Part shown: piece by piece, positions 51,166 to 60,449 of the stretch
Position numbering within the stretch: position 1 is the stretch's first letter
Layout of the letters: the number at the start of each line of letters is the position of its first letter
Origin: Candidatus Allochristensenella caecavium
GTDB lineage: Bacteria > Bacillota > Clostridia > Christensenellales > QAND01
Direction: 5' to 3'
Assembly (NCBI GenBank): GCA_904397865.1
Contig: CAJFOS010000017.1
Location: forward strand, 1-64,000
DNA length: 64,000 bases
Notes under the pieces: model-generated
The model's input: the letters and a program-made list of their open reading frames with translations, nothing else
The model's database searches: none
What the model was told of the DNA's origin: nothing
Program-made: the position numbers and the translations under genes

Positions 51166-52968
51166 ATGAAACGAGTGAAAAAGGCCGGTGCGTTGCTGCT
51201 GAGTGCGGCACTGGTATTGGGGCTGTGCGGATGCACGCCAAAGCAGGAACAACAGGCGGCATTTGATGCGTTTATGCACCGGCAGTTTGTCGAAACGGTG
51301 CAAAGCGACTATCTGACTGCGCATATTTTGTTGGAAAACCCGCAGGATTACGGTGTGGACATGACGCAGATAGATGTCCGCATCGGTACGCCGCTTTCAG
51401 AGACGGACGCGGCGGAACAGCGGGCAGATTTAGCAGATGTGGAAGCGGAATTTGCCCGGTTTCGCCGCAGTGAACTGACGGCGGAGCAACAGGATACTTA
51501 TGATATTTTTGCGTTCCTGCTGCAGACGAGCATGATGGCCAGCAATACAAAATTTGATGGCTATCCCAACTATTTTGAAACGATGACCGGCATCCACACG
51601 CAACTGCCCACGCTGTTCGCAGACTTGACCTTGCGTGATGAACAGGATGTCAAGGATTGCATCCAATTGGTGCAAAGCGTGCAGCCCTACATACAAAGCC
51701 TGTTGGATTATACGCAAAAACAGGCGGATAACGGTACGCTGATGGTGAACTTGGATGAGGTCATCGCCCATTGTCAGGAAATTGTGGAGGCGGGGATGGA
51801 TAGCGCGGTCCTCCATTCGCTGCAAACGAATATAGACGGCGTGGAGATGGACGCGGCGCAAAGAGAAATTTATAAACAGCAGATGGAACAGGCATTTGCC
51901 GACTCCTTTCTGCCGGCGTACCAGGCCATCATTGGTACGATGGACAGCTTGCGGGAAAAGCCGAACAACACACAGGGGCTGGCACACCTGCCAGAGGGGA
52001 AGGCCTATTACGAACTGCTGGTCCGGCAGAACACGGGCACGACGGATTCGATTCGTCACATCCGCACACAATTGGAACAGCTGGCCAATGAGCAACTGGT
52101 GCAAATCCAGCGCATTATTCGCGCGCACCCGGAGGCCTATACCGCCTGGGCGGCGGGAGAAACCCGAACAGGTTATACGGATTATGCGGAAATGCTGACG
52201 GATTTGGAGCAATTTACCAAACAGAACTTTCCGGACGTCGGTACGTTTGACTATGCCATCGAGCCAATCGACAAGGAGATTGCCACGGGCGGCATTGCTG
52301 CCTATTTCAATATTCCCGCCCTGGACGGCACCACGCCGCAGCAGATTCGGGTCAACACCACGAGTACGGAGGTGGACGTACAATCTCTCTCCACGTTCAG
52401 CACCGTGGCGCACGAGGGCTTTCCTGGTCATATGTACCAGATGCGGTATGCTTATCAGCACATCCAGGAACCCTATCGAAACGGTCTGGCCTCTTTTTCC
52501 GGATATACGGAAGGATACGCGACGTACGTGGAATTCTTGGCATTGGATTATTTGACGGATGTGGATGAAAGCGTGCGGCAACTGGAAACGCGCATGGGCA
52601 TTTTTGAACACTGTCTAACGGCGCTGATGGACATTGGCATTCATTACGATGGATGGAGCAAAGCGGATTTGCGCACCTTTTTTATCCAGAATGGATTGAA
52701 TACGGACGTAGTGGATGTGTTATATGACCAGCTGCAGGCAAATCCAGGTGCTTTTTTACCCTATTATGTGGGCCATATGCAGTTTATGCGCCTGCGTACG
52801 GAGGCGGAGACGGCCCTGGGCGAACAATTTGATGAAAAGGCGTTTCATGCGGCCATTCTGGCAAGCGGAAGCGCACCGTTTGAAGTGGTGGAACGCCATG
52901 TGCAGGCCTATATCCGGCAGACCAAGGCCGATAAGGCGCTGTTGTGTAGGCAACAGCCTGCCGCTTGA
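51166..52968 (+). CDS. DUF885 lipoprotein, putative metallopeptidase-like
   Basis: 600 residues. Signal peptide with lipobox LCGC (about Cys20-23), then a mostly helical DUF885 domain. The HExxxGH motif HEGFPGH (His416-His422) and downstream YTEGYATY (Glu about 449) have the layout of zinc peptidase metal ligands. Likely outside the membrane; substrate unknown. Start: ATG seven bases after GGAG. Single gene with a strong terminator. Confidence 0.88.
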   Translation: MKRVKKAGALLLSAALVLGLCGCTPKQEQQAAFDAFMHRQFVETVQSDYLTAHILLENPQDYGVDMTQIDVRIGTPLSETDAAEQRADLADVEAEFARFRRSELTAEQQDTYDIFAFLLQTSMMASNTKFDGYPNYFETMTGIHTQLPTLFADLTLRDEQDVKDCIQLVQSVQPYIQSLLDYTQKQADNGTLMVNLDEVIAHCQEIVEAGMDSAVLHSLQTNIDGVEMDAAQREIYKQQMEQAFADSFLPAYQAIIGTMDSLREKPNNTQGLAHLPEGKAYYELLVRQNTGTTDSIRHIRTQLEQLANEQLVQIQRIIRAHPEAYTAWAAGETRTGYTDYAEMLTDLEQFTKQNFPDVGTFDYAIEPIDKEIATGGIAAYFNIPALDGTTPQQIRVNTTSTEVDVQSLSTFSTVAHEGFPGHMYQMRYAYQHIQEPYRNGLASFSGYTEGYATYVEFLALDYLTDVDESVRQLETRMGIFEHCLTALMDIGIHYDGWSKADLRTFFIQNGLNTDVVDVLYDQLQANPGAFLPYYVGHMQFMRLRTEAETALGEQFDEKAFHAAILASGSAPFEVVERHVQAYIRQTKADKALLCRQQPAA

Positions 52969-52980
52969 GAAGAACAACCG

Positions 52981-53015
52981 CAGGCTCCTCGAAAAGGGGA
53001 GCCTGTTTTTTTTTA
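52981..53015 (+). terminator. Terminator of the DUF885 gene
   Basis: Stem CAGGCTCC/GGAGCCTG and nine Ts. Confidence 0.95.
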
Positions 53016-53088
53016 TTTTACCGGGAAGAAAAGGGTGGCCAAAGAAGCCGGACGGCTGATACAATGCGTAACAAAAGGAGGCGACGCC

Positions 53089-54327
53089 ATGCACCAGGGC
53101 AGGCTATTTGAAATCCTGTATGTGCTGGTAGAAAAACGGCATGTCACCGCAAGGGAACTGGCTGAACGATTTGAGGTATCGGCACGTACCATTTATCGGG
53201 ATATCGATGCGCTCTCCAGCGCAGGCATCCCCGTTTATACACAGAAAGGCCAGGGCGGCGGCATCCACCTGATGGATGGATTTGTATTGGACCGTACGCT
53301 GCTCAGTACGCAGGAAAAGGGCGAAATTTTGCTGGGACTGCAAACTTTGGCGGTCGGGCACGCGCTCGAAGATGACCGGACGCTCAGGCGTATGGCGGCG
53401 CTATTTCGCTGTGATGCGGCCGATTGGCTGGACGTTGATTTTGCGCAATGGGGTGACGGAGAGGAACAGCGGGCGGCCTTTTGCTGTGTGAAACAAGCGA
53501 TTCTGGACCGGCATATCCTATCCTTCCGCTATTACGGAAGCAACGGAACTTGTACGTACAGGCGGGTGGAGCCCATGCGCCTGCGCTTCAAAGGCGGAAA
53601 CTGGTATGTGCATGCTTACTGTTTGCAAAGGCAGGCGTTCCGTTTGTTTCGGCTGAGCCGTATGGAGGATACAAGGGCGCAGGCAGCTACGTTTGTGCCG
53701 CGCCCGGGCCTGCCTGCGATGCTGGAGACGCCGGATACACAGCCGCCGTCCATGGTGCATTTGTGTTTGCGTTTTGACGCGGCCGCGGCGTACCGCGTGC
53801 GTGATACATTCCATCCCCGCTGTGTCGTTTCCCTGCCGGATGGTACGCTGCAGGTGGAGACGGACTTTCCAGAGGACGGCTGGGTGCTGGGGTTTCTGCT
53901 GTCCTTTGGTCCGCAGGTGCAGATAATTGCGCCCACGCATATACGCAGGCAGGTCCAGAATATGGTGGACGAAATGCAACGCAGGCATCAAAGTGGACAC
54001 AGGGTGTCTAGTTTGCACGGGTATCCTCAAGAAAAAAGCAGGGAGGAACAGATGATGAACCGTGAAAAATTTTGTCAGTGCTGCGGGATGCCGCTTCGAC
54101 AGGAGGCTGATTGTGGCCGGGAAGCGGATGGACGTGTGAACACGGACTACTGCCGCTATTGCTTTGCAAACGGCGCGTTTGTCCAGCCGGAGATGACCAT
54201 GGAAGAGATGATTGCATGGAACCTGGATTTCAACGAAAAGAACGGGCGGCCTTTCGGGCCGCCCGAACAGGCCCGGGCACAGATGGAAGCCTGGTTTCCC
54301 ACGCTCAAACGCTGGCGCAAGTCATAA
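53089..54327 (+). CDS. WYL-domain regulator fused to a C-terminal zinc-ribbon domain
   Basis: 412 residues. N-terminal DeoR-type helix-turn-helix (about 5-60: VTARELAERFEVSARTIYRDIDAL), a WYL effector domain (about 135-220; SFRYYGSNGTCTYRRVEPMRL, WYVHAYCL, FRLFRLSRM), its C-terminal extension, and then from about 323 a zinc-ribbon domain of the Zn_ribbon_2 type (CQCCGMPL...DYCRYC). The two are usually separate genes. An internal AGGGAGGAACAG and ATGATG (54052-54057) in frame could also make the ribbon alone. Start: ATG seven bases after AAAGGAGG. Confidence 0.88.
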   Translation: MHQGRLFEILYVLVEKRHVTARELAERFEVSARTIYRDIDALSSAGIPVYTQKGQGGGIHLMDGFVLDRTLLSTQEKGEILLGLQTLAVGHALEDDRTLRRMAALFRCDAADWLDVDFAQWGDGEEQRAAFCCVKQAILDRHILSFRYYGSNGTCTYRRVEPMRLRFKGGNWYVHAYCLQRQAFRLFRLSRMEDTRAQAATFVPRPGLPAMLETPDTQPPSMVHLCLRFDAAAAYRVRDTFHPRCVVSLPDGTLQVETDFPEDGWVLGFLLSFGPQVQIIAPTHIRRQVQNMVDEMQRRHQSGHRVSSLHGYPQEKSREEQMMNREKFCQCCGMPLRQEADCGREADGRVNTDYCRYCFANGAFVQPEMTMEEMIAWNLDFNEKNGRPFGPPEQARAQMEAWFPTLKRWRKS

Positions 54328-54340
54328 GGGCGGAAAATGG

Positions 54341-54372
54341 AAAAACGGCCGGTTTTTACCGGCCGTTTTTCC
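54341..54372. terminator. Bidirectional terminator
   Basis: A 13-bp stem AAAAACGGCCGGT/ACCGGCCGTTTTT. Confidence 0.95.
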
Positions 54373-54390
54373 ATGGAGCGCATAGGGCGG

Positions 54391-55056
54391 CTATTTGGGC
54401 GCGAGCAGGGTAAAGGTGTTTTTATGAAATAGCAGCACGCCGGCATCCCGCAGCTTGCCCAATTCGGCGGAGAGGGCGCTTCGTTCGACACACAGGTAAT
54501 CGGCCAGCTGCTGGCGGTTGAACGGGATGGAGAAACAGACGCCTGGGGCGGGGGACTGGTCCCGCAGATAGGCGAGCAGTTTTTCACGCGTCTTTCGCTG
54601 GCTGAGGTAGGTGATTTTCCGATGAAGCAGCAGAATGCGTTGGGCGAGGATGGTCATCATATTTTCGGCCAACAGCCGATGTTGGGGACAAGGAGCGCTG
54701 CAGGGGGAAAGAATGCGCTGTGCGTGCAGCCACAACACGGTGCAGGGCGATACGGCAACGACGCTGACCGGCAGCGCCGGCACGCGTGCAAAGGCGAATA
54801 CTTCGCTGAACAGCTGGCCCGGCCCCAGTTCCGCCTGTACATGACGCGTTCCGTCCGCCTCCTGCTGAATCACCTGCACCGTGCCGCTGAGCAACAGCCC
54901 CATGCGCGTGGGCGCATCTCCCTGGGCGAGCAGCGTTGTGTGTGCGGGCACAGTGACTTCCTGCGCCTGCAGGCAATCCAGCAGAGGCGCCAACAGCGGC
55001 GGGTCAATGCCGGCAAAGAGTGGGAGATGGGCCAGGTCTATCCGTTTTTTTGGCAT
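54391..55056 (-). CDS. Crp/FNR-family transcriptional regulator
   Basis: 221 residues: a cNMP/sensor-type beta-barrel (about 20-110; TTLLAQGDAPTRMGLLLSGTVQV, FSEVFAFA), a dimerisation helix and a C-terminal winged helix (NRQQLADYLCVERSALSAELGKLRDAG). No N-terminal FNR Cys cluster is visible, so the signal is not obvious (four Cys are scattered). Divergent from the flavoprotein/ferredoxin pair, which it probably controls; related clusters respond to nitrosative or oxidative stress. Start: ATG seven bases after GGAG. Confidence 0.9.
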   Translation of the reverse strand: MPKKRIDLAHLPLFAGIDPPLLAPLLDCLQAQEVTVPAHTTLLAQGDAPTRMGLLLSGTVQVIQQEADGTRHVQAELGPGQLFSEVFAFARVPALPVSVVAVSPCTVLWLHAQRILSPCSAPCPQHRLLAENMMTILAQRILLLHRKITYLSQRKTREKLLAYLRDQSPAPGVCFSIPFNRQQLADYLCVERSALSAELGKLRDAGVLLFHKNTFTLLAPK

Positions 55057-55141
55057 GCAAGGGCTCCTTTCGTTGGAAAAACAACAGAATTGATGCGATG
55101 AGTATAGTATAATGTGCACGAAAAGAAAAGGGGGAATTTGA

Positions 55142-55636
55142 ATGCGCCGAAAGGACCGCCAGCGGACGTGTGCATTCGCGCAGCAGGTGTTGGACGCCTG
55201 TATGTATGCCACATTGGCGATGACGGATATGCAGGGGAGGCCCTATTGCGTACCCATCAATCCGGTGCGCGAAGGGGACGCGCTGTATTTTCACGCCGCC
55301 ATGGAGGGAAAGAAGACGGACTGCCTGCGGAACAATCCGGCGGTATGCATCGCGGCGGTGGGCCGCACGCGCGTGCCCGCAGGCAAATTCACCATGCAGT
55401 ATGAATCGGCGATTGCAACAGGACGGGCGGAAGAAGTGACGGATACGGAAATGAAAATCCATGCGCTGCGCCTGCTGTGCCAGAAATTTGCGCCCGCAGA
55501 TATGGGCGCATTTGATGAAGCGGTGGCGCGAAGCCTGACGCGCACAGCCGTCTGGCGTGTGCGGCTGCAAACAATCAGCGGCAAATGCAAACCCTATGAA
55601 GGCTGGGACAAACAATCCGGGGAGGGAAATACATGA
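55142..55636 (+). CDS. Pyridoxamine-phosphate-oxidase-like flavoprotein (NimA-like)
   Basis: 164 residues of the split-barrel FMN-binding superfamily: CMYATLAMTDMQGRPYCVPINPV, LYFHAAMEGKK, and CIAAVG. Could reduce small molecules or act as an FMN-dependent redox enzyme. Its last four bases overlap the ferredoxin start (ATGA). Start: ATG after AAGGGGGAATTTGA. Divergent from the Crp/FNR gene. Confidence 0.85.
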   Translation: MRRKDRQRTCAFAQQVLDACMYATLAMTDMQGRPYCVPINPVREGDALYFHAAMEGKKTDCLRNNPAVCIAAVGRTRVPAGKFTMQYESAIATGRAEEVTDTEMKIHALRLLCQKFAPADMGAFDEAVARSLTRTAVWRVRLQTISGKCKPYEGWDKQSGEGNT

Positions 55637-56325
55637 TACGGAAAATTATCACCATCGACGAACAATTGTGCAACGGCTGCGGCTTGTGTGCCGCGGCATG
55701 CCATGAGGGCGCGATTGGCATGGTGGATGGAAAGGCCAAGCTATTGCGCGAAGATTACTGCGACGGGCTGGGCGACTGCCTGCCGGCCTGCCCGGTTGGC
55801 GCCATTACATTTGAAATGCGCGAAGCGCCCGCCTATGATGAGGCCGCGGTTAAGGCGGCCCAGGCGCGCAAGGGGCAGGGGTGCCCAGGCAGCCGCAGTC
55901 AGGTGCTTCATCGCACGCCGGCATCGTCCGGGCCTGTTTTGCATGCACAGAGCGAATTAAGTCAGTGGCCGGTGCAGATAAAGCTGGCCCCTGTGCAGGC
56001 CCCTTATCTGCAAGACGCCGATGTGTTGATTGCTGCGGATTGTACGGCCTATGCCTATGCAAACTTCCATGCCGATTTTATCCGCGGGCATGTGACGCTG
56101 ATAGGCTGCCCCAAGTTGGACGCCGTCTGCTATGCTGAAAAACTGGGAGAGATGCTGCGGCACAATGCGGTGCGCAGCGTGACCGTGGCGCGCATGGAAG
56201 TGCCCTGCTGCGGCGGGCTGGAGCATGCCGTGCGGCAAGCGCTAGCGCAGAGCGGACGGGAGATTCCGTGCGAGGTTGCCATCATAGGAACGGATGGCCG
56301 TATCGTCCGCCGCGAAACGATTTGA
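55633..56325 (+). CDS. 2[4Fe-4S] ferredoxin with C-terminal cysteine domain
   Basis: 230 residues. N-terminal ferredoxin domain with CNGCGLCAAAC (Cys13, 16, 19, 23) and CDGLGDCLPACP, then a linker and a C-terminal domain with LIGCPKLD and PCCGG, possibly binding another cluster or metal. This is the class often found next to hybrid-cluster protein (hcp), but hcp is absent here. Probably passes electrons to the adjacent flavoprotein. Translationally coupled to it. Confidence 0.88.
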   Translation: MIRKIITIDEQLCNGCGLCAAACHEGAIGMVDGKAKLLREDYCDGLGDCLPACPVGAITFEMREAPAYDEAAVKAAQARKGQGCPGSRSQVLHRTPASSGPVLHAQSELSQWPVQIKLAPVQAPYLQDADVLIAADCTAYAYANFHADFIRGHVTLIGCPKLDAVCYAEKLGEMLRHNAVRSVTVARMEVPCCGGLEHAVRQALAQSGREIPCEVAIIGTDGRIVRRETI

Positions 56326-56333
56326 ATGGATGA

Positions 56334-56369
56334 ACAAAGCGCCCGCGTTTAGCGGGCGCTTTGTTTTTT
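56334..56369. terminator. Bidirectional terminator
   Basis: A 13-bp stem ACAAAGCGCCCGC/GCGGGCGCTTTGT between the ferredoxin and antiporter genes. Confidence 0.95.
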
Positions 56370-56371
56370 GC

Positions 56372-57682
56372 TTATTGGTGGGAAGGTGCATCATCGGACG
56401 AATTGCAGCCGGGCAGGGAATCTCCCGTCAAAATCCGGTCGGACAGGGCTTCCAATTGTTCGAGTTCCTGATAGCGTTCGGCTACTGCCGTGGGTTGATA
56501 GGTGGCGTCCACTTCGCCTTTGCTGGAACGGAACGCGAGCTTGAGCAATACCGGTGTCAGGATGGAGCAAAACACCACCATGATGATGACCGGTCCAAAG
56601 AACAGCTGCGGCATCAGCCCGACAGCCAGCCCCTTATTGGCGACAATCAGCGCCACTTCTCCGCGGCAGACCATGCCCACACCGATTTGCATGCTTTCGC
56701 GGCCGGTGCATTTGCATAATTTGGCACCTACGCCGCAGCCGATAACCTTGGAAAAGACGGCTGCCAGCACAAAGCAGACCGAAAGAAGGATGATTTGCAT
56801 CGACATGGGCGGCAATTCCACCTTGATGCCGATGCTGGCAAAGAAAATGGGCGTTAAGAATAGATATTGCACAGGCTGGAATTTGGGCAGGATGTATTCG
56901 CATTTGCTGGTTTGGGCGATGATGACGCCAGCGGCAAACGCGCCGATGATGTCCGCCATGCCGAAGAATTCTTCGGCACAGAACGCGAACAGCAGGCAGA
57001 TGACAAACGCGACGATGGGGTAGCGGCGCAGGTTTTGATTGCCCTTGCGCGCGGCATACCAGTTGAAGCCCCGCTTGACCACGAAGCCCACCACCATGAC
57101 CGCCACAAAAAACAGCACGATTTTGGCCAACACCACAAGCACGTTGACATCCGACCCGGCCAGGCTGGTCACAACTGTCAGCGCGACGAGCCCCAGCACG
57201 TCATCAATGATGGCGGCAGCCAGGATGACGTTGCCCACCTTGGTGGAAAGCTTGCCCATTTCTTCAAGCGTTTCCACCGTGATGCTGACGGATGTGGCGG
57301 TTAAGATAACGCCGATGAACACGTTTTTTAAAAATGAAGCATCTGCCTGGCCGCGGGTAAATGCCCATGCAATCACAAAGCCAGCAATCAGCGGGACGAC
57401 CACCCCGCACAGCGCGACAACGAAACCGGAGCCGCCGGATTTTTTCAAATCTTCCAAATTGGTGCCCATGCCGGCGGAAAACATCATGACGATGACCCCC
57501 AGTTCCGCCAGTTGGGAAAGAAACACCGTTTCATGCAGGATATTGAATACGGCAGGGCCAAAAATCAACCCGGCGAGCAGAGCTCCGACGACCTGCGTCA
57601 TCTGAAATTTGCGCGTGACAAGCCCGAACAATTTGGTGCTGATTAAAATGAGCGCCAAATCAAATAAAAACCGATATGACAT
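56372..57682 (-). CDS. CPA2-type cation:proton antiporter
   Basis: 436 residues with about 12 membrane helices, Na+/H+ or K+/H+ exchanger of the KefB/NhaA-like CPA2 class. The ion-binding AAIIDDVLGL (Asp pair) in helix 5-6 is present, along with GFVIAWAF and the family GLIFGPAVF start. It lacks a C-terminal RCK/TrkA-N nucleotide domain, so regulation differs from KefB. The C-terminus is a hydrophilic tail. Start: ATG after AGGAGGCCATCGAGGAT. Confidence 0.92.
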   Translation of the reverse strand: MSYRFLFDLALILISTKLFGLVTRKFQMTQVVGALLAGLIFGPAVFNILHETVFLSQLAELGVIVMMFSAGMGTNLEDLKKSGGSGFVVALCGVVVPLIAGFVIAWAFTRGQADASFLKNVFIGVILTATSVSITVETLEEMGKLSTKVGNVILAAAIIDDVLGLVALTVVTSLAGSDVNVLVVLAKIVLFFVAVMVVGFVVKRGFNWYAARKGNQNLRRYPIVAFVICLLFAFCAEEFFGMADIIGAFAAGVIIAQTSKCEYILPKFQPVQYLFLTPIFFASIGIKVELPPMSMQIILLSVCFVLAAVFSKVIGCGVGAKLCKCTGRESMQIGVGMVCRGEVALIVANKGLAVGLMPQLFFGPVIIMVVFCSILTPVLLKLAFRSSKGEVDATYQPTAVAERYQELEQLEALSDRILTGDSLPGCNSSDDAPSHQ

Positions 57683-57871
57683 ATCCTCGATGGCCTCCTA
57701 AACGAAAAAATCCGCCCAAACGGCCGGCTTCGGCGGCGATAAAATAACCCCCTTATTATAGAGAAGGAAGCCGAAATTTGTCAATTCAGTGAACGCTTTT
57801 AGGCGGCGATGCACCGCGTTTTTGCCGCTGAGGGAAAACAGCATCAGCGGCGGGGTACGGATAAGCAAATC

Positions 57872-57919
57872 AAACAGGCCGGAATGCCTTCCCTTAAGAG
57901 AATGCCTTCCGGCCTGTTT
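57872..57919 (-). terminator. degV terminator
   Basis: A 13-bp stem AAACAGGCCGGAA/TTCCGGCCTGTTT with a 22-base loop, directly overlapping the degV stop. Confidence 0.8.
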
Positions 57920-58776
57920 TACGCCTGGGTGCGCAGATAGAGTATGCCCAGCGTGTTGGGCCCACAGTGGCTGCTGATGGTGCTTCCTGCAACGGTATAG
58001 AGGATTTCGTCAAAATGCATACAGGCATCGACGGTTTCCCTCACGGCATTGCGGATATGCAAAGGCGTGCCCTGTGTGTAGGTAATAAACAGGCGGCTGG
58101 GGTCAATCGTTTCCGGATGCCGCAGCCGGTCTTTGACGTACTGCACCATGCATTTTTCCAACGGCCCCCGGTATTTTTTACCGACGCCCATTGCGCCGCC
58201 GCGCACTTCAATGCAAGGCTTGAGATGCAGCAGGTTGGAGCCAAAGGCGGCCAGCGCGGAACAGCGCCCGCCTTTATACAGATATGTCAGCGTATCCAGC
58301 ACAAAGCTGGCATCCACCCGTGCGCGCGCCTGCATCAGGGCCTGTGCGATGGAGGCACCGTCCATGCCTTGCTGCGCCCACTGGGCGGCCAGCAGCACCA
58401 GATGGCCGCTGCCGGTGGATAGGTTGGCCGAATCCACCACATGCACGCCGGGCACCTTCTGTGCGGCCAGACAAGCGTTTTGATAGCAGCTGGACATGCT
58501 CTCACTCAGCGTGATATGTACGACCTCACGCCCCTGTTCAGCATAGGAAGTGAACAGGCGGAGATAGTCCATCTCGTTGACGGCGGATGTCCTGGCCAGT
58601 ATCTGGCGTTGGTTATAGGCGTCAAAAATCATCTGGGGATGGATATCCACGCCATCGCGGTACATTGCTTCGCCCAGCCCGACATAGAGCGGGATGGTCA
58701 CGATATGATATTGTGCTATCAGCTCCGGCGAGAGGTCACAGGTGCTGTCGGCGGTAATCTGTACGGGTTGCTGCAA
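57919..58776 (-). CDS. DegV-family fatty-acid-binding protein
   Basis: 285 residues. Binds a fatty acid for the FakA/FakB fatty-acid kinase system. Seen: ITADSTCDLSPELI at the start, TSAVNEMDYLRLF, the ligand-contacting SSCYQNA and HLVVDSANLSTGSGHL-like region, and the basic KKYRGPLEKC. The true start is the TTG at 58776, nine bases after AGGAG; a longer upstream frame is a poor match. FakA is not in the window. Confidence 0.9.
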   Translation of the reverse strand: MQQPVQITADSTCDLSPELIAQYHIVTIPLYVGLGEAMYRDGVDIHPQMIFDAYNQRQILARTSAVNEMDYLRLFTSYAEQGREVVHITLSESMSSCYQNACLAAQKVPGVHVVDSANLSTGSGHLVLLAAQWAQQGMDGASIAQALMQARARVDASFVLDTLTYLYKGGRCSALAAFGSNLLHLKPCIEVRGGAMGVGKKYRGPLEKCMVQYVKDRLRHPETIDPSRLFITYTQGTPLHIRNAVRETVDACMHFDEILYTVAGSTISSHCGPNTLGILYLRTQA

Positions 58777-59042
58777 AAGAGAACGCTCCTCTCCGTGTCC
58801 ATGTGTCAAGAAAAAGACGGACAACCGTCCATCCATAGGGATGGTATATATCTTATTATACACGAATTGTGCGCCTCTCTTGCGACAAACCAAAGAAATT
58901 GACTAAAAAGATGGCGCGTGGTTTAACCGAATGCATACCATTTCTTTACCCGTTCTTTACCAAATCCACGCATATTGATAACCCGGCGCGCTTATCATGC
59001 AAAGTACAAACCAATATACACAAACCGGGGAGGAAACAGAAC

Positions 59043-59327
59043 ATGAAACGATGGGGCCATGCGGTGGTGTGTTTTTTGAGCGTGGTGTTGCTGTTGGGTA
59101 TCAGTTGCATGGCGCTGGCCGGGACGGATGCGCCCGCCGCACGCACGGACACGGCCAGCCTGCCGCGCATTTCCACCGAAGCGGATACGGCGAGCACGCG
59201 CATTGCGCTGCCGACGCAAACGGATACGTCTGCCCGGGCGCTGGTGCCGTTTGTGGTGGTCATAGGCCTGGGAGTAGCAGGCGGGCTGTGTACGTTGCTG
59301 CAGCAGCACCCCCGGCCCAAATCTTAA
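59043..59327 (+). CDS. Small secreted/membrane protein
   Basis: 94 residues: signal peptide or N-terminal helix (about 6-26), a Thr/Ala-rich hydrophilic stretch and a C-terminal membrane helix (about 68-87, LVPFVVVIGLGVAGGLCTLL). ATG after GGGAGGAAACAGAAC. No known family. Confidence 0.6.
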   Translation: MKRWGHAVVCFLSVVLLLGISCMALAGTDAPAARTDTASLPRISTEADTASTRIALPTQTDTSARALVPFVVVIGLGVAGGLCTLLQQHPRPKS

Positions 59328-59464
59328 CGCGCCGCAGCGGCGGGAGGATGCTCCCGCCCTTTTTTATCTGCCGTTGTGTGCGTATTTTGCAGAGAAAGGG
59401 AAATTATAGTAAAATAGCAAACACACCGCCGGACGGTTGGGGCGGATGGAAAGGGTGAAAGGGA

Positions 59465-60025
59465 ATGTGGATAGAAGGGTTAAATACAGCGATGATTTCG
59501 CAGAGTGTGGCGGGTGTATCGCTGGCAATCAGCACGGTGGTTGCGCTGCTGAATTGCTTTTTTGGTTATAAATTCCGCAAGCTGTGGGTGACGCTGGCCG
59601 GGTTCGGCTGCGGATTGCTGGCTGGGTTTATGCTTGCCGTGCAGATGACGGAACAGACGGGCGTGCTGGCGCTGGTGACCATTCTATGCGGCCTGGCGGT
59701 CGCGTTTGTTGCGTTTCGGCTGTATCGGTTCGGCCTGTTTCTGCTGTGCGGATACCGCACGTTTCTGGTGGTGTCGGCGTGGGTCAGCCTGCCTTGGCTG
59801 GCGGTCACGCTGGGCCTTGTGGCCGGTGTGCTGGTGGGCGCGCTGGCGCTCAAGTTTTTACGGCCGGTGGTCATTGCCAGTACGGCGATTGGCGGCGGCG
59901 CGACGGCGGCCCAGGGGCTGTTGGTGTTGTTCAGCATTGCTACGGACGCGACATGGACGCTGGTGGCCAGCCTGGGGCTGGGCGCGCTGGGCGTGGTGTT
60001 CCAGCTGTTGACGACCAAAAAATAA
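59465..60025 (+). CDS. DUF4203-like multi-helix membrane protein
   Basis: 186 residues with about seven hydrophobic helices, a TMEM198/DUF4203-like pattern (GYKFRKLWVTLAGFGCGLLAGF, then repeated helical pairs). Function unknown. ATG after AAAGGGTGAAAGGGA. Separate from the small gene upstream by 137 bases. Confidence 0.7.
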   Translation: MWIEGLNTAMISQSVAGVSLAISTVVALLNCFFGYKFRKLWVTLAGFGCGLLAGFMLAVQMTEQTGVLALVTILCGLAVAFVAFRLYRFGLFLLCGYRTFLVVSAWVSLPWLAVTLGLVAGVLVGALALKFLRPVVIASTAIGGGATAAQGLLVLFSIATDATWTLVASLGLGALGVVFQLLTTKK

Positions 60026-60093
60026 GGGACGGACAGTTGCCGCCGTGGAAGCGGCGAATGGCAGGTCCGGGCGCACGGTAAAAAGAAAGGGAT

Positions 60094-60127
60094 AAAAAAG
60101 CAGACGGCTTATGCCGTCTGCTTTTTT
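60094..60127. terminator. Bidirectional terminator
   Basis: A 15-bp stem AAAAAAGCAGACGGC/GCCGTCTGCTTTTTT with four-base loop. Confidence 0.95.
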
Positions 60128-60449
60128 ATCCGCTTTTTTCTGGCTGCCAGCGACAGCGGGCGAGGTCCACGCGCCCATCGGGTAAAAACAAAACGCCTTC
60201 CTGTTCCAGCAGGTCGCGCTGGATGGCGGGAGAACCGAATACATCCCCCTGGCAAAGGGCGCCATCGGCAAACAAAACCCGGTGGCAGGGCAGCCCGTCG
60301 GCCGCACCGCTGCGCAGGATAAACCCCACGCCGCGCGCCGCACGCGGCCGCCCGGCCAGTGCGGCAACCTGTCCGTAGGTGGCGACGTTGCCGCGTGGAA
60401 TCCGTGCGATGATTTGACAAACGTGCTGGGTGAAAACAGACATCCTCAT
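60126..60449 (-). CDS. Short MGMT-family protein with PCHR active site
   Basis: 107 residues, the size of alkyltransferase-like proteins, which lack the N-terminal domain of Ada/MGMT. Usually such proteins have Trp in place of the alkyl acceptor, but here the Cys is kept in LPCHRVLF (Cys55). Arg-finger ALAGRPRAARGVG and GNVATYGQVA are visible. Could be a minimal O6-alkylguanine transferase or a signalling protein for excision repair. Overlaps the AlkD stop by four bases. Start ATG gives MRMSVF. Confidence 0.88.
   Translation of the reverse strand: MRMSVFTQHVCQIIARIPRGNVATYGQVAALAGRPRAARGVGFILRSGAADGLPCHRVLFADGALCQGDVFGSPAIQRDLLEQEGVLFLPDGRVDLARCRWQPEKSG

Noticed and set aside
51430-52611. 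A 393-residue frame antisense to the DUF885 gene
   Set aside because: No ribosome site, no recognisable domain, and the sense strand has a clear lipoprotein.
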